NCBI GenBank assembly: GCA_016705245.1
Contig: JADIYM010000003.1
Location: forward strand, 372,001-436,000
Direction of reading: 5' to 3'
DNA length: 64,000 nucleotides
From: Blastocatellia bacterium
GTDB taxonomy: Bacteria > Acidobacteriota > Blastocatellia > UBA7656 > JADIYM01
A program made the translations under genes and the position numbers. Positions within the stretch are counted from its first letter, which is position 1. Every line of letters starts with the position of its first letter. A model generated the notes under the pieces. The model did not search any database, was not told where the DNA came from, and saw only the letters and a list, made by a program, of their open reading frames with translations. Of this stretch, positions 9,159 to 17,410 are shown one piece after another.

Positions 9159-10403
9159 ATGAAGCCCGTCGTCTCCTTCTACTCCGACGCCCTTCGCATT
9201 GCGCTGCAATCCATACTTGCGCACAAGCTCCGATCGTTCCTGACGCTCATCGGCATCATCATCGGCGTCGCATCGGTCGTCGTCGTCGGGGCCTCGATCA
9301 ACGGACTCAACACGTACGTCGTCAAGAAAGTCGAGAAAGTCCTCGGCGCCAACCACTTCATGATCTCGCGCACCGCTCACCACGGCGAAATGACCGAAGC
9401 GGAGTGGGAGGAGATGAACAAGCGCAACAAACGGCTGACGTGGGAGGACTACCAGTGGCTCAAGGCCCAGTGCGACAGCTGCGCCGAGGTCGGAGCCCAG
9501 ATGGACACGATGGTCGACCTCAAACAGGACGGTATTGAGCTGAAGGGCGTCGAGATGGCCGGCGTCACTGCAAACATGGCCATCATTGAGGACAAGACCA
9601 TCTCGGACGGACGCTTCTTCGCGGATCACGAAATCGACACCGCCGACCTGGTTTGCGTTCTCGGCGCTGACGTACGCGAAAAGTTCTTCCCCGGCGTCGA
9701 TCCCATCGGACGCACGCTGCGCGTCCGCGACATTCCAATGACCGTAATTGGCGTCGAGGAGGCTCGCGGCTCGATGTTCGGCCAGTCGCTCGACAAACAC
9801 GTTTACGTGCCGATTTCGACGGCAGAGCGAATGATCGGCCGCCGGCAGAGCCTTCAGCTTCACGGAAAAGCAGAGGCGCGCGAGCAGTTTCAGGCGACCA
9901 TCGACGAGGCACGTGTCGCGTTGCGGACGAAACGCAAGCTGACCAGCAATGAGCCCGACAACTTCGGACTCGTAGATGTCGAGGAGCTCAACACCACGAT
10001 CGATCAGTTCACGGGCGCCATCGCCCTTGTCGTCACGCCCATCACCCTGCTCTCGTTGCTCGTTGGCGGCATCGTCGTCATGAACATCATGCTCGTATCC
10101 GTGACAGAGCGGACTTTCGAGATCGGACTGCGGAAGGCCTTGGGCGCCCGGCGGGGGCAGATCCTGCTCCAGTTTCTGATCGAGTCTTCGCTGCTGTCGG
10201 CGTTCGGCGGTCTCTTCGGACTGCTGGTGGCATCGGGCATCGCGTGGATCATCACGATCGCGACGCCGGTCCCGATGACGATCACGGCCGGTTACGTCGT
10301 GCTCGCGCTCGCCGTCTCGGGCGGCATCGGGATGCTCTTCGGCATCTATCCAGCCTTCAAGGCCGCCAAACTCGACCCGATCGCTGCGTTGCAGAAGAGC
10401 TGA
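9159..10403 (+). CDS. MacB-like ABC transporter permease (first of a pair)
   Basis: 414 aa. One N-terminal helix (LRSFLTLIGIIIGVASVVVV) is followed by a roughly 230-residue extracytoplasmic MacB_PCD-type domain. Three C-terminal helices form an FtsX-like permease module with the coupling segment VTERTFEIGLRKALGARRGQ and the terminal AAKLDPIAAL. Such proteins work as mechanotransmission transporters with a separate ATPase to move peptides, lipoproteins or drugs from periplasm outward. A 12-bp gap separates it from a paralogous permease, and no MacB-type ATPase is adjacent. Confidence 0.92.
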   Translation: MKPVVSFYSDALRIALQSILAHKLRSFLTLIGIIIGVASVVVVGASINGLNTYVVKKVEKVLGANHFMISRTAHHGEMTEAEWEEMNKRNKRLTWEDYQWLKAQCDSCAEVGAQMDTMVDLKQDGIELKGVEMAGVTANMAIIEDKTISDGRFFADHEIDTADLVCVLGADVREKFFPGVDPIGRTLRVRDIPMTVIGVEEARGSMFGQSLDKHVYVPISTAERMIGRRQSLQLHGKAEAREQFQATIDEARVALRTKRKLTSNEPDNFGLVDVEELNTTIDQFTGAIALVVTPITLLSLLVGGIVVMNIMLVSVTERTFEIGLRKALGARRGQILLQFLIESSLLSAFGGLFGLLVASGIAWIITIATPVPMTITAGYVVLALAVSGGIGMLFGIYPAFKAAKLDPIAALQKS

Positions 10404-10415
10404 GGGACCGAAGCG

Positions 10416-11669
10416 ATGCACAAGATCCTGACCCTGATCTCGGGAGAGAACGTGCGGATGGCGCTCGGCAACCTGCGCGCCAACAAGTTCCGCAGCTTTC
10501 TCACCGTCCTCGGCATCGTCATCGGCGTCGCGACAGTCATTGCCGTCGCTTCGATCCTGACCGGGCTTCGAGGCAGCATCGTCAGCCTCGTCGAGCAATA
10601 CGGGACGAACAACATCTACGCTTTTCACCTGACGACCGGCTTCAGCGACGGCAACTATGGCGAGGAGCGAACGCGCAAGCCCCTTCGCCTCGCCGACGCC
10701 GCCGCGATCGAGGAGCGGGCCGCTGCAGTCGAAGACGTCGCGACGGTGCTTTTCATCGGCTTCGTCGACGACACGCTTGCTTACGAGGGGACCAACTACA
10801 AGGAAGGCAACCTGCAGGCGGTCACCGCGAACTACGCGCGCGCGGCAAACCTGTCGCTCCAGGAGGGCCGGTTTTTCGGACAGATCGACGACCAGCACAA
10901 GCGAAACGTAATGGTCGTCGGATCGAATGTGGTGGAAGCGCTCTTTCCGTTCAAGAGCACCGTCGTCGGGACGCAGGTCAAGATGAGCGGCAAGATGTAC
11001 GAGATCATCGGCGTGCTCGAGAAGCGGAAGTCGACCCTGTTTGGGAGCGACGGCGAAGATAGCGCCATCTACATCCCGCTGGGCACGGGAAAGAAGCTCT
11101 CGCCGGGAAGCGAATGGATGATGTTCATCATCCGCGCCCGCTCGGGCCAGATCGCGGACGCTCTTGGCCAGACGAGAGAGATCCTCCGCAACCAGCGCGG
11201 CGTTAAGCCGTCCGATCCTGACAACTTCGACCTGTCGACGGCGGACAAGATGATCGGCGAGTTCGACTCGATCTTTGCGATGATCGGACTAATTGCGATC
11301 GCTGTTTCGGGCGTCGGATTGCTCGTCGGGGGGATCGGCGTGATGAACATCATGCTGGTCAGTGTGACGGAGCGGACGGCGGAGATCGGCATTCGCAAGG
11401 CGATCGGCGCGAAACGTTCGGATATCGTGCGTCAGTTCCTGTTCGAGGCGATGACGTTGACGTTTCTTGGCGGAGTGCTTGGTGTGGTGCTCGCCGTCTG
11501 CGCGAGTTGGATCCTCATGATGTTCGTCCCGTCGTTGCCGGCCGAGGTGCCGATGTGGGCCGTGACGACCGCATTGCTGTCGTCGGCGGCGATCGGAATC
11601 GTCTTTGGCGTCTGGCCGGCGCGCAAGGCCTCGCGGCTCGACCCGATCGAGTGCCTGCGGTACGAGTGA
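10416..11669 (+). CDS. MacB-like ABC transporter permease (second of a pair)
   Basis: 417 aa and paralogous to the upstream gene. It has N-terminal helix KFRSFLTVLGIVIGVATVIA, a periplasmic MacB_PCD domain, then three helices including VGLLVGGIGVMNIMLVSV with the cytoplasmic TERTAEIGIRKAIGAKR loop, and the ending ASRLDPIECL. The two permeases probably form a heterodimer served by an ATPase and an adaptor encoded elsewhere. The gene is followed by the palindrome-rich island at 11.75 kb. Confidence 0.92.
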   Translation: MHKILTLISGENVRMALGNLRANKFRSFLTVLGIVIGVATVIAVASILTGLRGSIVSLVEQYGTNNIYAFHLTTGFSDGNYGEERTRKPLRLADAAAIEERAAAVEDVATVLFIGFVDDTLAYEGTNYKEGNLQAVTANYARAANLSLQEGRFFGQIDDQHKRNVMVVGSNVVEALFPFKSTVVGTQVKMSGKMYEIIGVLEKRKSTLFGSDGEDSAIYIPLGTGKKLSPGSEWMMFIIRARSGQIADALGQTREILRNQRGVKPSDPDNFDLSTADKMIGEFDSIFAMIGLIAIAVSGVGLLVGGIGVMNIMLVSVTERTAEIGIRKAIGAKRSDIVRQFLFEAMTLTFLGGVLGVVLAVCASWILMMFVPSLPAEVPMWAVTTALLSSAAIGIVFGVWPARKASRLDPIECLRYE

Positions 11670-11749
11670 GGAGTGCCTCACTGACGAGTTCATCCCTGAG
11701 CTCTCCGTGACTCTGCGCTCTCTGTGACTCTGTGCTCTCTGCATGGCCA

Positions 11750-12250
11750 CGCCATTGCCGTTCGCGGAGCGGTCAATTCAGCGACCGCGCGGCGGTCAAT
11801 TCCGCGACGGCGAAGCGGTCGATGAAATAGCCGTGGGTCGCGCGGGGCGGTCGATTCCCGCGACCGCGGAGCGGTCGATGAAATAGCCGTGGGTCGCGCG
11901 CGGGCGGTGCAACGAGCCCTCGCGCGACCCGCGGAACCGCCAGCCGTAACGCATCGACCGCGGAGCGGTCGCATAGTCAGCCCCAAAGATAACGTCCGGG
12001 GTGGGCGATACCGTGCTCGTCGAGTAGCGCAACGAACTCCTCGTCCCTCTCACGATGCGTGCGACCGCTCCGCGGTCGGCGCGTGGAGACCGGCGGTTCC
12101 GCGGGTCGCACGAGGGCTCGTTGCACTCGCCCCCGCGCGACCCACGGCTATTTTATCGACCGCTCCGCGGTCGCGGAATCGTCCCATCCGCGGTCGCAGA
12201 ATCGTCCCATCCGCGATCGCGGAATCGTCCCGTCCGCGGTCTCGGACTGC
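11750..12250. repeat. Palindrome-rich REP-type island 1 (family 2)
   Basis: This roughly 500-bp stretch is built from repeated palindromes GACCGCTCCGCGGTC (6-bp stem, 3-nt loop) in both orientations, and a longer module whose outer stem is GGGTCGCGCG / CGCGCGACCC. The two sides are roughly mirror images around the transposase-like remnant at 11977-12054. On the right, three units with a 23-nt period (12168-12236, core GCGGTCGCGGAATCG) form a tandem array. The same modules recur at 26.4-26.9 kb. No functional gene is seen. Confidence 0.85.
11977..12054 (-). pseudogene. Remnant resembling the C-terminus of a REP-associated tyrosine transposase
   Basis: The minus strand reads ERDEEFVALLDEHGIA, then HPGRYLWG and a stop at 11977. 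The pattern LLDEHGI...RYLW at the very C-terminus matches what I recall of Y1/REP-associated transposases. Upstream the frame runs straight into the REP palindrome with no catalytic HUH or Tyr motif, so only about 26 codons survive. The stop is followed within a few bases by a family 2 palindrome, the same arrangement as at 26693-26737. Identification rests on a short motif and needs a profile search. Confidence 0.55.
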
Positions 12251-12274
12251 GTCACTGAGAGCACCGAGGCCTTC

Positions 12275-14896
12275 TCACTCCGCCGTGGGCTCGACTCGCT
12301 TTACCGAGGTCGCAATACGCCGCCAGACTGACCGCGCCTTCTCCGCCTGGTCGCGCGTGACCGGAATCCCGTCATAACGCGCGTCGTGAAACAGCTCCGT
12401 CATCTGGCCGACGGGCTCCGCCAGCGACGGCTCTCGATCGCCAACCGTCGCGGCGTATTCAGCGGGCGTCGTTCCCTCCCGCTGCACGAATCCCACGCGG
12501 CCGAGCCCTCCAACCATCGCGTGATAGAGCTTCACGATCAGGCGACGCGGATCGGGATCGTCGTCGATGGCAAGTGGCAACGCCTCGCGGATCACACGTC
12601 GCTCGGTCACTCGTTTGACTCCGAAGGTCCAGATTCCGAGGACCGCGAGCCCAATGATCCCGATTCCCGCCAGCAACCACACCAGAAGACTCCAGTCTCG
12701 CTCGACGGCCTTCGCGTCCGGAACGGCGTCCGCTTTCGGAGCCGGTTTCACGTCGACCGGTTTTCCCGTCCCCGACGATGGAGCCTCGCCCGTGCCCCTT
12801 GATCCTTCGCCCGTTCCGGCCGCTGTTCCCGAACCGTTGCCTCCGCCGCCCCGATTCGACCCGCCGGAACCGCCAGTTCCTCGCTGTGGAAGGCTCGTGT
12901 CACCTCCAGGCGGAATGACCGTCGTCGAGCCACTTCCCCCCGAACTGCCGCCAGCGGTTCCGCTGCCGTCCGTTGTGCCCGCGCTACCGGACTGTCGATC
13001 GCCGTTGCGAGCAAGATCGCCGCCGTTGACCGTTCCACTTCCTCCGGAGGGGCCGACGCCGTCCCCGCCGGACGTCGAGCTGCCGCCAGTCGAGCCTCCG
13101 CCAGTCGAGCCTCCGCCCCCGGTTCCGCCGACACCGTCGTTGCGGGCCATGTCTCCATTGCGCGGATCGCCGCCGTCCCGGTCGCGATCTCCCCGACCGT
13201 AAAGTCCTCCCCCGCCTCCGCCGCCATTGCGTCCGGCAGGGTCGCTGACACGGACGTCCCTCCTGCCATTGTCAGTCGTCAGTGCCTGTGTCTTGACGTC
13301 ATCCCGCGCGATCGTCCCCGACGTCGGATCGAAACTCAACCACCCTGCCCCGTCGATATAGACCTCGACCCACGCGTGGCCATCCGAACCGCGCACGAGG
13401 AATCCGTCCACCGACTGCTCCTGCGCGAGGAAGCCGGTGACGTACCGGGCTGGCAGGCCCACGCTTCTCGACATGACTACCATCGACGACGCGAAGAGCG
13501 CGCAGTGGCCGCGCTTCGTCCGCAACATGAAGTCGTTGACGACCTGCTCGCCGCCAACGTCGTGCGAGAGTGAATAGAAGTAGTTGCGCCGCAGGTACCG
13601 CTCGAGCGCGACCGCCTTGTCATAGTCCGTCGTCAGGCCGGCTGTCTGCTCGAAGGCGATCCGCTTCACCTGCGGATCGATCCCTTTCGGCACCTGGAGG
13701 TTCCGATAGGTGTCCGGCAGTCGATGCGCCGACCTCGTCCTAACGAGCGTCCCCTTTGCGAAGACGTCCTGAAAACCGTCGACTTCGTATCTGCTCTTCG
13801 CCGCCAGGGTTCCATCGATTCGAACCGTTCGTCCAGTGTCGTCGACAAAGACGCTGTCGACGTTCGAGTCGGCGAACCGCACGCTAGCCGGACGGAACGC
13901 CGTAAAAACGACTCCCTCGAGATCGACGAGCATCTCGTAACTCTGCCGGATCCGGATCACCGTGGCAGGCGTAATGGACGGCTGTTCGACCGGCAGCGTC
14001 GTCCATTCGTCAGGACGCATGTCGATCGTAAGCACCTCCGGATCGTCGTTCGCCCACGAGGCGCCGTCAAAGGTGTCGAACGACTGGCCGCGTACGTATA
14101 GCGGCGATCCGACCTCGGGATCGAGTCTGACGAGCATTACGGGCAGCTGATCGTTTCCCGGATCCGGCGCCTCGGTGTTGCCACCAATCCGGAACGGATC
14201 GTTCGACGACGTGGACGGTTTACGGTCCCGGAATGACGGCGGTGTCCGCGGCTGTTGCCCGAAATCGAAGTCCGGCCACCGAAGCATCGGCGTCACGAGA
14301 AACAACAGTGCCGAGATCGTCGCGACCGCCGACACGACCCCCAGGCGCTGCAACGGCCAACGCGCTTCGCCCCGATCGTATCCCGACGGGCCCGCCTTGC
14401 GGGCCGTGCGGTCATAGGCAAGCACGAGCATCGAAAGTCCCGCGAAGACCACCCACGCCGCGCCACCGATACCAAGCGGCAACCGCGTCGACGCAACGAG
14501 CATGACGAGAAACGCCACGAAATGCGTGAGCCGCAGCGTCGCGTGGCTGAACAGGAAAGAGCAGAGCACGATCTGCGTGAAGGCAACCCACCCGAGCTCC
14601 GGACTGCCGGCATACCACTCGATCGCGAACACGCCCGTCGCAAGGACCACGAGCCACAGGAACGTAGTTGCAACGGCATTCGAGGCGTTCGTCCACAGCG
14701 CGCGCTGCGCAAAGAACCACGAATGCGCCGTGGCCGTCGTCAGCATGACGGAGTAACCGATCGTGCGGAGCAGGAAGTCGGACACGTTCGAGACCGGCCA
14801 CGCCATCGCAACGAGGTCGAGGCCGACGACGAGCGCCATCAGCGCGAACGTCTCGGGCAGTCGGGAGTAGGGCTTTCGCCCGGGGCTGTCGCTCAC
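12275..14896 (-). CDS. TgpA-like membrane transglutaminase with long Gly/Ser linker
   Basis: About 873 aa from GTG 14896, which has GGAGG 8 nt upstream; an ATG at 14929 would overlap the preceding gene. Six or so N-terminal helices (DUF3488-like) precede a periplasmic transglutaminase core with Cys in RGHCALFASSM, His in SDGHAWVEVY and Asp in LSFDPTSG. About 170 residues of Gly/Ser/Asn-rich low complexity follow, then a last helix (LVWLLAGIGIIGLAVLGI) and a cytoplasmic DUF4129-like tail. Activity is probably on cell-envelope proteins or peptides. It is the last gene of the moxR-DUF58-transglutaminase operon, a widely conserved trio. The linker length is unusual. Confidence 0.9.
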   Translation of the reverse strand: MSDSPGRKPYSRLPETFALMALVVGLDLVAMAWPVSNVSDFLLRTIGYSVMLTTATAHSWFFAQRALWTNASNAVATTFLWLVVLATGVFAIEWYAGSPELGWVAFTQIVLCSFLFSHATLRLTHFVAFLVMLVASTRLPLGIGGAAWVVFAGLSMLVLAYDRTARKAGPSGYDRGEARWPLQRLGVVSAVATISALLFLVTPMLRWPDFDFGQQPRTPPSFRDRKPSTSSNDPFRIGGNTEAPDPGNDQLPVMLVRLDPEVGSPLYVRGQSFDTFDGASWANDDPEVLTIDMRPDEWTTLPVEQPSITPATVIRIRQSYEMLVDLEGVVFTAFRPASVRFADSNVDSVFVDDTGRTVRIDGTLAAKSRYEVDGFQDVFAKGTLVRTRSAHRLPDTYRNLQVPKGIDPQVKRIAFEQTAGLTTDYDKAVALERYLRRNYFYSLSHDVGGEQVVNDFMLRTKRGHCALFASSMVVMSRSVGLPARYVTGFLAQEQSVDGFLVRGSDGHAWVEVYIDGAGWLSFDPTSGTIARDDVKTQALTTDNGRRDVRVSDPAGRNGGGGGGGLYGRGDRDRDGGDPRNGDMARNDGVGGTGGGGSTGGGSTGGSSTSGGDGVGPSGGSGTVNGGDLARNGDRQSGSAGTTDGSGTAGGSSGGSGSTTVIPPGGDTSLPQRGTGGSGGSNRGGGGNGSGTAAGTGEGSRGTGEAPSSGTGKPVDVKPAPKADAVPDAKAVERDWSLLVWLLAGIGIIGLAVLGIWTFGVKRVTERRVIREALPLAIDDDPDPRRLIVKLYHAMVGGLGRVGFVQREGTTPAEYAATVGDREPSLAEPVGQMTELFHDARYDGIPVTRDQAEKARSVWRRIATSVKRVEPTAE

Positions 14897-14915
14897 AGGG
14901 TGTCCCTCCGGAGAC

Positions 14916-16265
14916 CTACACTGGAACACTCAGACATCGACCGAGGTCGTCGCCGCGCGAGACCATGTAAACCGTCGCCCCGCGGCCGCTCAGGTAGGCG
15001 GCAGCGCTGAAATCCGGCGGTGAGCCGGCCGCGGCACCCTCGAGGAAGCTCTCCACGTTGAGCAGTATAGCAGTGAGGCGAATCCGCCTTGCCCACAGCG
15101 CCTCGAGCGCCGGACCGAAGAGATCGAGGTGCAGGTGCTCGTTCGGAAAGACGATCACGGCGCTCGAGCCCTCGCGCAGGCGTGGCGCCATCTGGCCAAT
15201 GACGTAGTTGAACGGCGTCTGCCCCGTGGACTGGAACGCGGCGAGGTAATGCATGAGCATCTGCTGATGGTGCATGCCCTTTCCGGGCGGCACGACGATC
15301 CACTGCGACCCGTACGCCACGAGCCGGACGCTGTTGCCCCGCCGACACGCATAATCGGCAGCCGACGCGGCGATGCGGACCGAATATTCGAGCGTCTGAT
15401 CCCGACCCGTTCCCCACGCAGCCTTCGAGTCAAGGTCCACGAAGATAGAAACTTCGGTCGAGGCGCTCCGTTCGAACTCCTTGACGATGAGCTCGCCCAT
15501 TCGCGCCGACAGCGGCCAGTGAATCGCGCGAACACTGTCGCCCCATCGATACTCGCGCGTACCGAGAATCTCGCCGCCGAGCCCGGGGCGGTTCGTCGGC
15601 TCAACACCGGTGAACGACCACGACATTTCGCTGAGAATAGACATGCGGTCGATGGGAAACGTGAGCGGGAAAACCGTCACGCGCACCGTCGGTTCCTCGA
15701 GCTCGTCGGCGGTCCGCGCGACGATGACGAGACCGAATGGATCGCCCGACATCACCGTCGGCGGCTGAAACACGTATTCGCCCCGGCGGGCGTCCTCGAT
15801 CGTGGCCGACAGGACGGCGGAGCCGCCGGCGGGAATCTCGGCAGCAAGCGTCGACAGCCGGCCATTGACGACGTGCGATGCGTAATACCCGCACGTCACC
15901 TCGACGAGCCGCCGAGATGTGCGGCCATCGTTCCGAACCTCGAACTCCATCCGCAGCGCATTGCCGTCGAATGCCGTCGAGGGAACGGTCCGCGTCACGG
16001 TCAGACTACGTACCGAGAAGACCGCAAGCGCGATCGATGCAGCAAGCAGCGACAGGGCGAGCGCGACGATGAGGTGTGCCAGCATCGAGCTCATCGCAAA
16101 CGCGACGATGAAAGAGATCAGCGCCGTGAACGCCACGACGATTGCCGTCGGGGTGACCGTGACCGACATTCGTGTCGCCAAGTTCACTCCTCTGCTGACA
16201 CGCGACCGCCGCGCGACTTCTGCCGCCAGCTCAGACTCGCCGCGGCTCGGGCCAGTTGCCTTCAC
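14916..16265 (-). CDS. DUF58 domain protein (MoxR-associated)
   Basis: 449 aa from GTG 16265. Two N-terminal helices (about residues 35-85) are followed by an extracytoplasmic beta-rich segment. The DUF58 signature is GTREYRWGDSVRAIHWPLSA followed by LIVKEFERSAS and a VWA-like strand SIFVDLDSKAAW. Members are thought to work with MoxR ATPases and transglutaminases in envelope protein maturation; the precise role is not established. It overlaps moxR by 35 bp and precedes the transglutaminase gene. Confidence 0.92.
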   Translation of the reverse strand: MKATGPSRGESELAAEVARRSRVSRGVNLATRMSVTVTPTAIVVAFTALISFIVAFAMSSMLAHLIVALALSLLAASIALAVFSVRSLTVTRTVPSTAFDGNALRMEFEVRNDGRTSRRLVEVTCGYYASHVVNGRLSTLAAEIPAGGSAVLSATIEDARRGEYVFQPPTVMSGDPFGLVIVARTADELEEPTVRVTVFPLTFPIDRMSILSEMSWSFTGVEPTNRPGLGGEILGTREYRWGDSVRAIHWPLSARMGELIVKEFERSASTEVSIFVDLDSKAAWGTGRDQTLEYSVRIAASAADYACRRGNSVRLVAYGSQWIVVPPGKGMHHQQMLMHYLAAFQSTGQTPFNYVIGQMAPRLREGSSAVIVFPNEHLHLDLFGPALEALWARRIRLTAILLNVESFLEGAAAGSPPDFSAAAYLSGRGATVYMVSRGDDLGRCLSVPV

Positions 16266-17229
16266 GCAATTGCGTCGGAACGGGAACGCGATTGAGGATC
16301 TCGGTCACCACACGCTCGGCCGTCATCCCCGAAATGCGAACCTGCGGGTGGAGCATCAACCGGTGCGAGAGCACGAACGGAGCGATACGCTTGACGACGT
16401 GCGGCCTCACGTACGATTCGCCTCGCACGTATGCCGCCGCCTGCGACGCCCGCATTAGCGCAAGCGACCCGCGCGGGCTCGCACCCGCGATGAGCGATGG
16501 ATGCTGGCGCGTCGCGGCGACGATGTCGACAACGTATTCGCCGATGGCAGGATCGACGTGGACGTCTTTGACTGCCGTCCGCATGGCCGAGACGTCGGCC
16601 TCGCCGAGGACGCGCACCACGTGATTGATCGGGTGCTCGTGCTGCTGCGCAAACAGAATCGAGACCTCCTCGGCGCGCGCCGGATATCCGACGCTGATCT
16701 TCATGAGGAACCGGTCGAGTTGCGCCTCGGGAAGCGGAAATGTCCCCTGTGATTCGATCGGGTTCTGCGTCGCGATGACGAAAAACGTGCCGGGCAATGC
16801 GTAGGTGTTGCCGTCGACCGTGACCTGCGTTTCCGCCATGCATTCGAGCAGCGAAGACTGGGTGCGGGGCGTCGCCCGGTTGATCTCGTCGGCGAGCAGG
16901 ATGTTCGTGAAGACCGGGCCCGGCCGAAAGACGAATTCCTCGGTCTTCTGATGGTAGACGGTCAGGCCCGTAACGTCGGACGGCAGAAGATCCGGCGTGA
17001 ACTGGATGCGCTTGAAGTGCAGCGCGAGACTGCCTGCCAGCGCGCGAGCAAGCATCGTCTTGCCGGTTCCGGGCACGTCCTCGATGAGCAGATGCCCCTC
17101 GCTGAGCATGGCGATGAGTGTCAGCTCGATCACGTCGGGCTTGCCGACGATCACGCTCTCCATGCTGCGTTTGACTCTGGCGACGAGCTCGGCGGCGGGC
17201 GTGGCCGGGTTTGCGTGGTCTGTCGTCAC
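16231..17229 (-). CDS. MoxR family AAA+ ATPase
   Basis: 332 aa. Walker A is DVPGTGKTMLARALA (about residues 54-68). Walker B is ILLADEINRATPRTQSSLLE, sensor 1 lies in FVIATQNPIESQGTFPLPEAQLDRF, and the AAA lid contains GASPRGSLALMRASQAAA. All are hallmarks of MoxR. It acts as a chaperone-like ATPase in complex assembly with VWA/DUF58 partners. It is the first gene of its operon; the 181 bp upstream hold two hairpins. Confidence 0.95.
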   Translation of the reverse strand: MTTDHANPATPAAELVARVKRSMESVIVGKPDVIELTLIAMLSEGHLLIEDVPGTGKTMLARALAGSLALHFKRIQFTPDLLPSDVTGLTVYHQKTEEFVFRPGPVFTNILLADEINRATPRTQSSLLECMAETQVTVDGNTYALPGTFFVIATQNPIESQGTFPLPEAQLDRFLMKISVGYPARAEEVSILFAQQHEHPINHVVRVLGEADVSAMRTAVKDVHVDPAIGEYVVDIVAATRQHPSLIAGASPRGSLALMRASQAAAYVRGESYVRPHVVKRIAPFVLSHRLMLHPQVRISGMTAERVVTEILNRVPVPTQLREGNWPEPRRV

Positions 17230-17244
17230 GAGGTGCGTTCTACC

Positions 17245-17309
17245 ACGGAGAGTGGACAGGATTACAGGATGAATCCTGATAATCCTGTAATCCTGTCTAC
17301 TCTTCCGTG
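17245..17309. repeat. Inverted repeat with GACAGGATTACAGGAT arms
   Basis: GACAGGATTACAGGAT at 17255-17270 is exactly repeated in reverse complement at 17282-17297. The pairing extends outward with small mismatches to CACGGA and TCCGTG at the edges. The interior also contains ATCCTGAT. It lies between the TonB receptor end and the moxR start. Confidence 0.7.
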
Positions 17310-17311
17310 CG

Positions 17312-17347
17312 AAGGCCTCCGCGGGAAGGATCCCGCGGAGGCCTTTT
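17312..17347. terminator. Strong hairpin terminator after the TonB receptor gene
   Basis: A perfect 15-bp stem (AAGGCCTCCGCGGGA at 17312-17326, complement at 17331-17345) has a 4-nt loop. The T-tail is only TTTT counting two stem bases on the plus strand, with the matching A-tract on the minus side. It lies 64 bp downstream of the TonB receptor stop on the minus strand and is best explained as its factor-independent terminator. Confidence 0.75.
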
Positions 17348-17410
17348 CACCGCAGCCGGGCTGCGATCGAACGGGACGCCCACCACCCAAGTGACGCCCC
17401 GAAGCGATGG

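Noticed and set aside
9036..10898. 620-codon open frame on minus opposite the ABC permeases
   Set aside because: It lies antisense to two clear permeases, is very rich in Asp, Arg and His, and has no recognisable motif. It is a GC-driven shadow frame.
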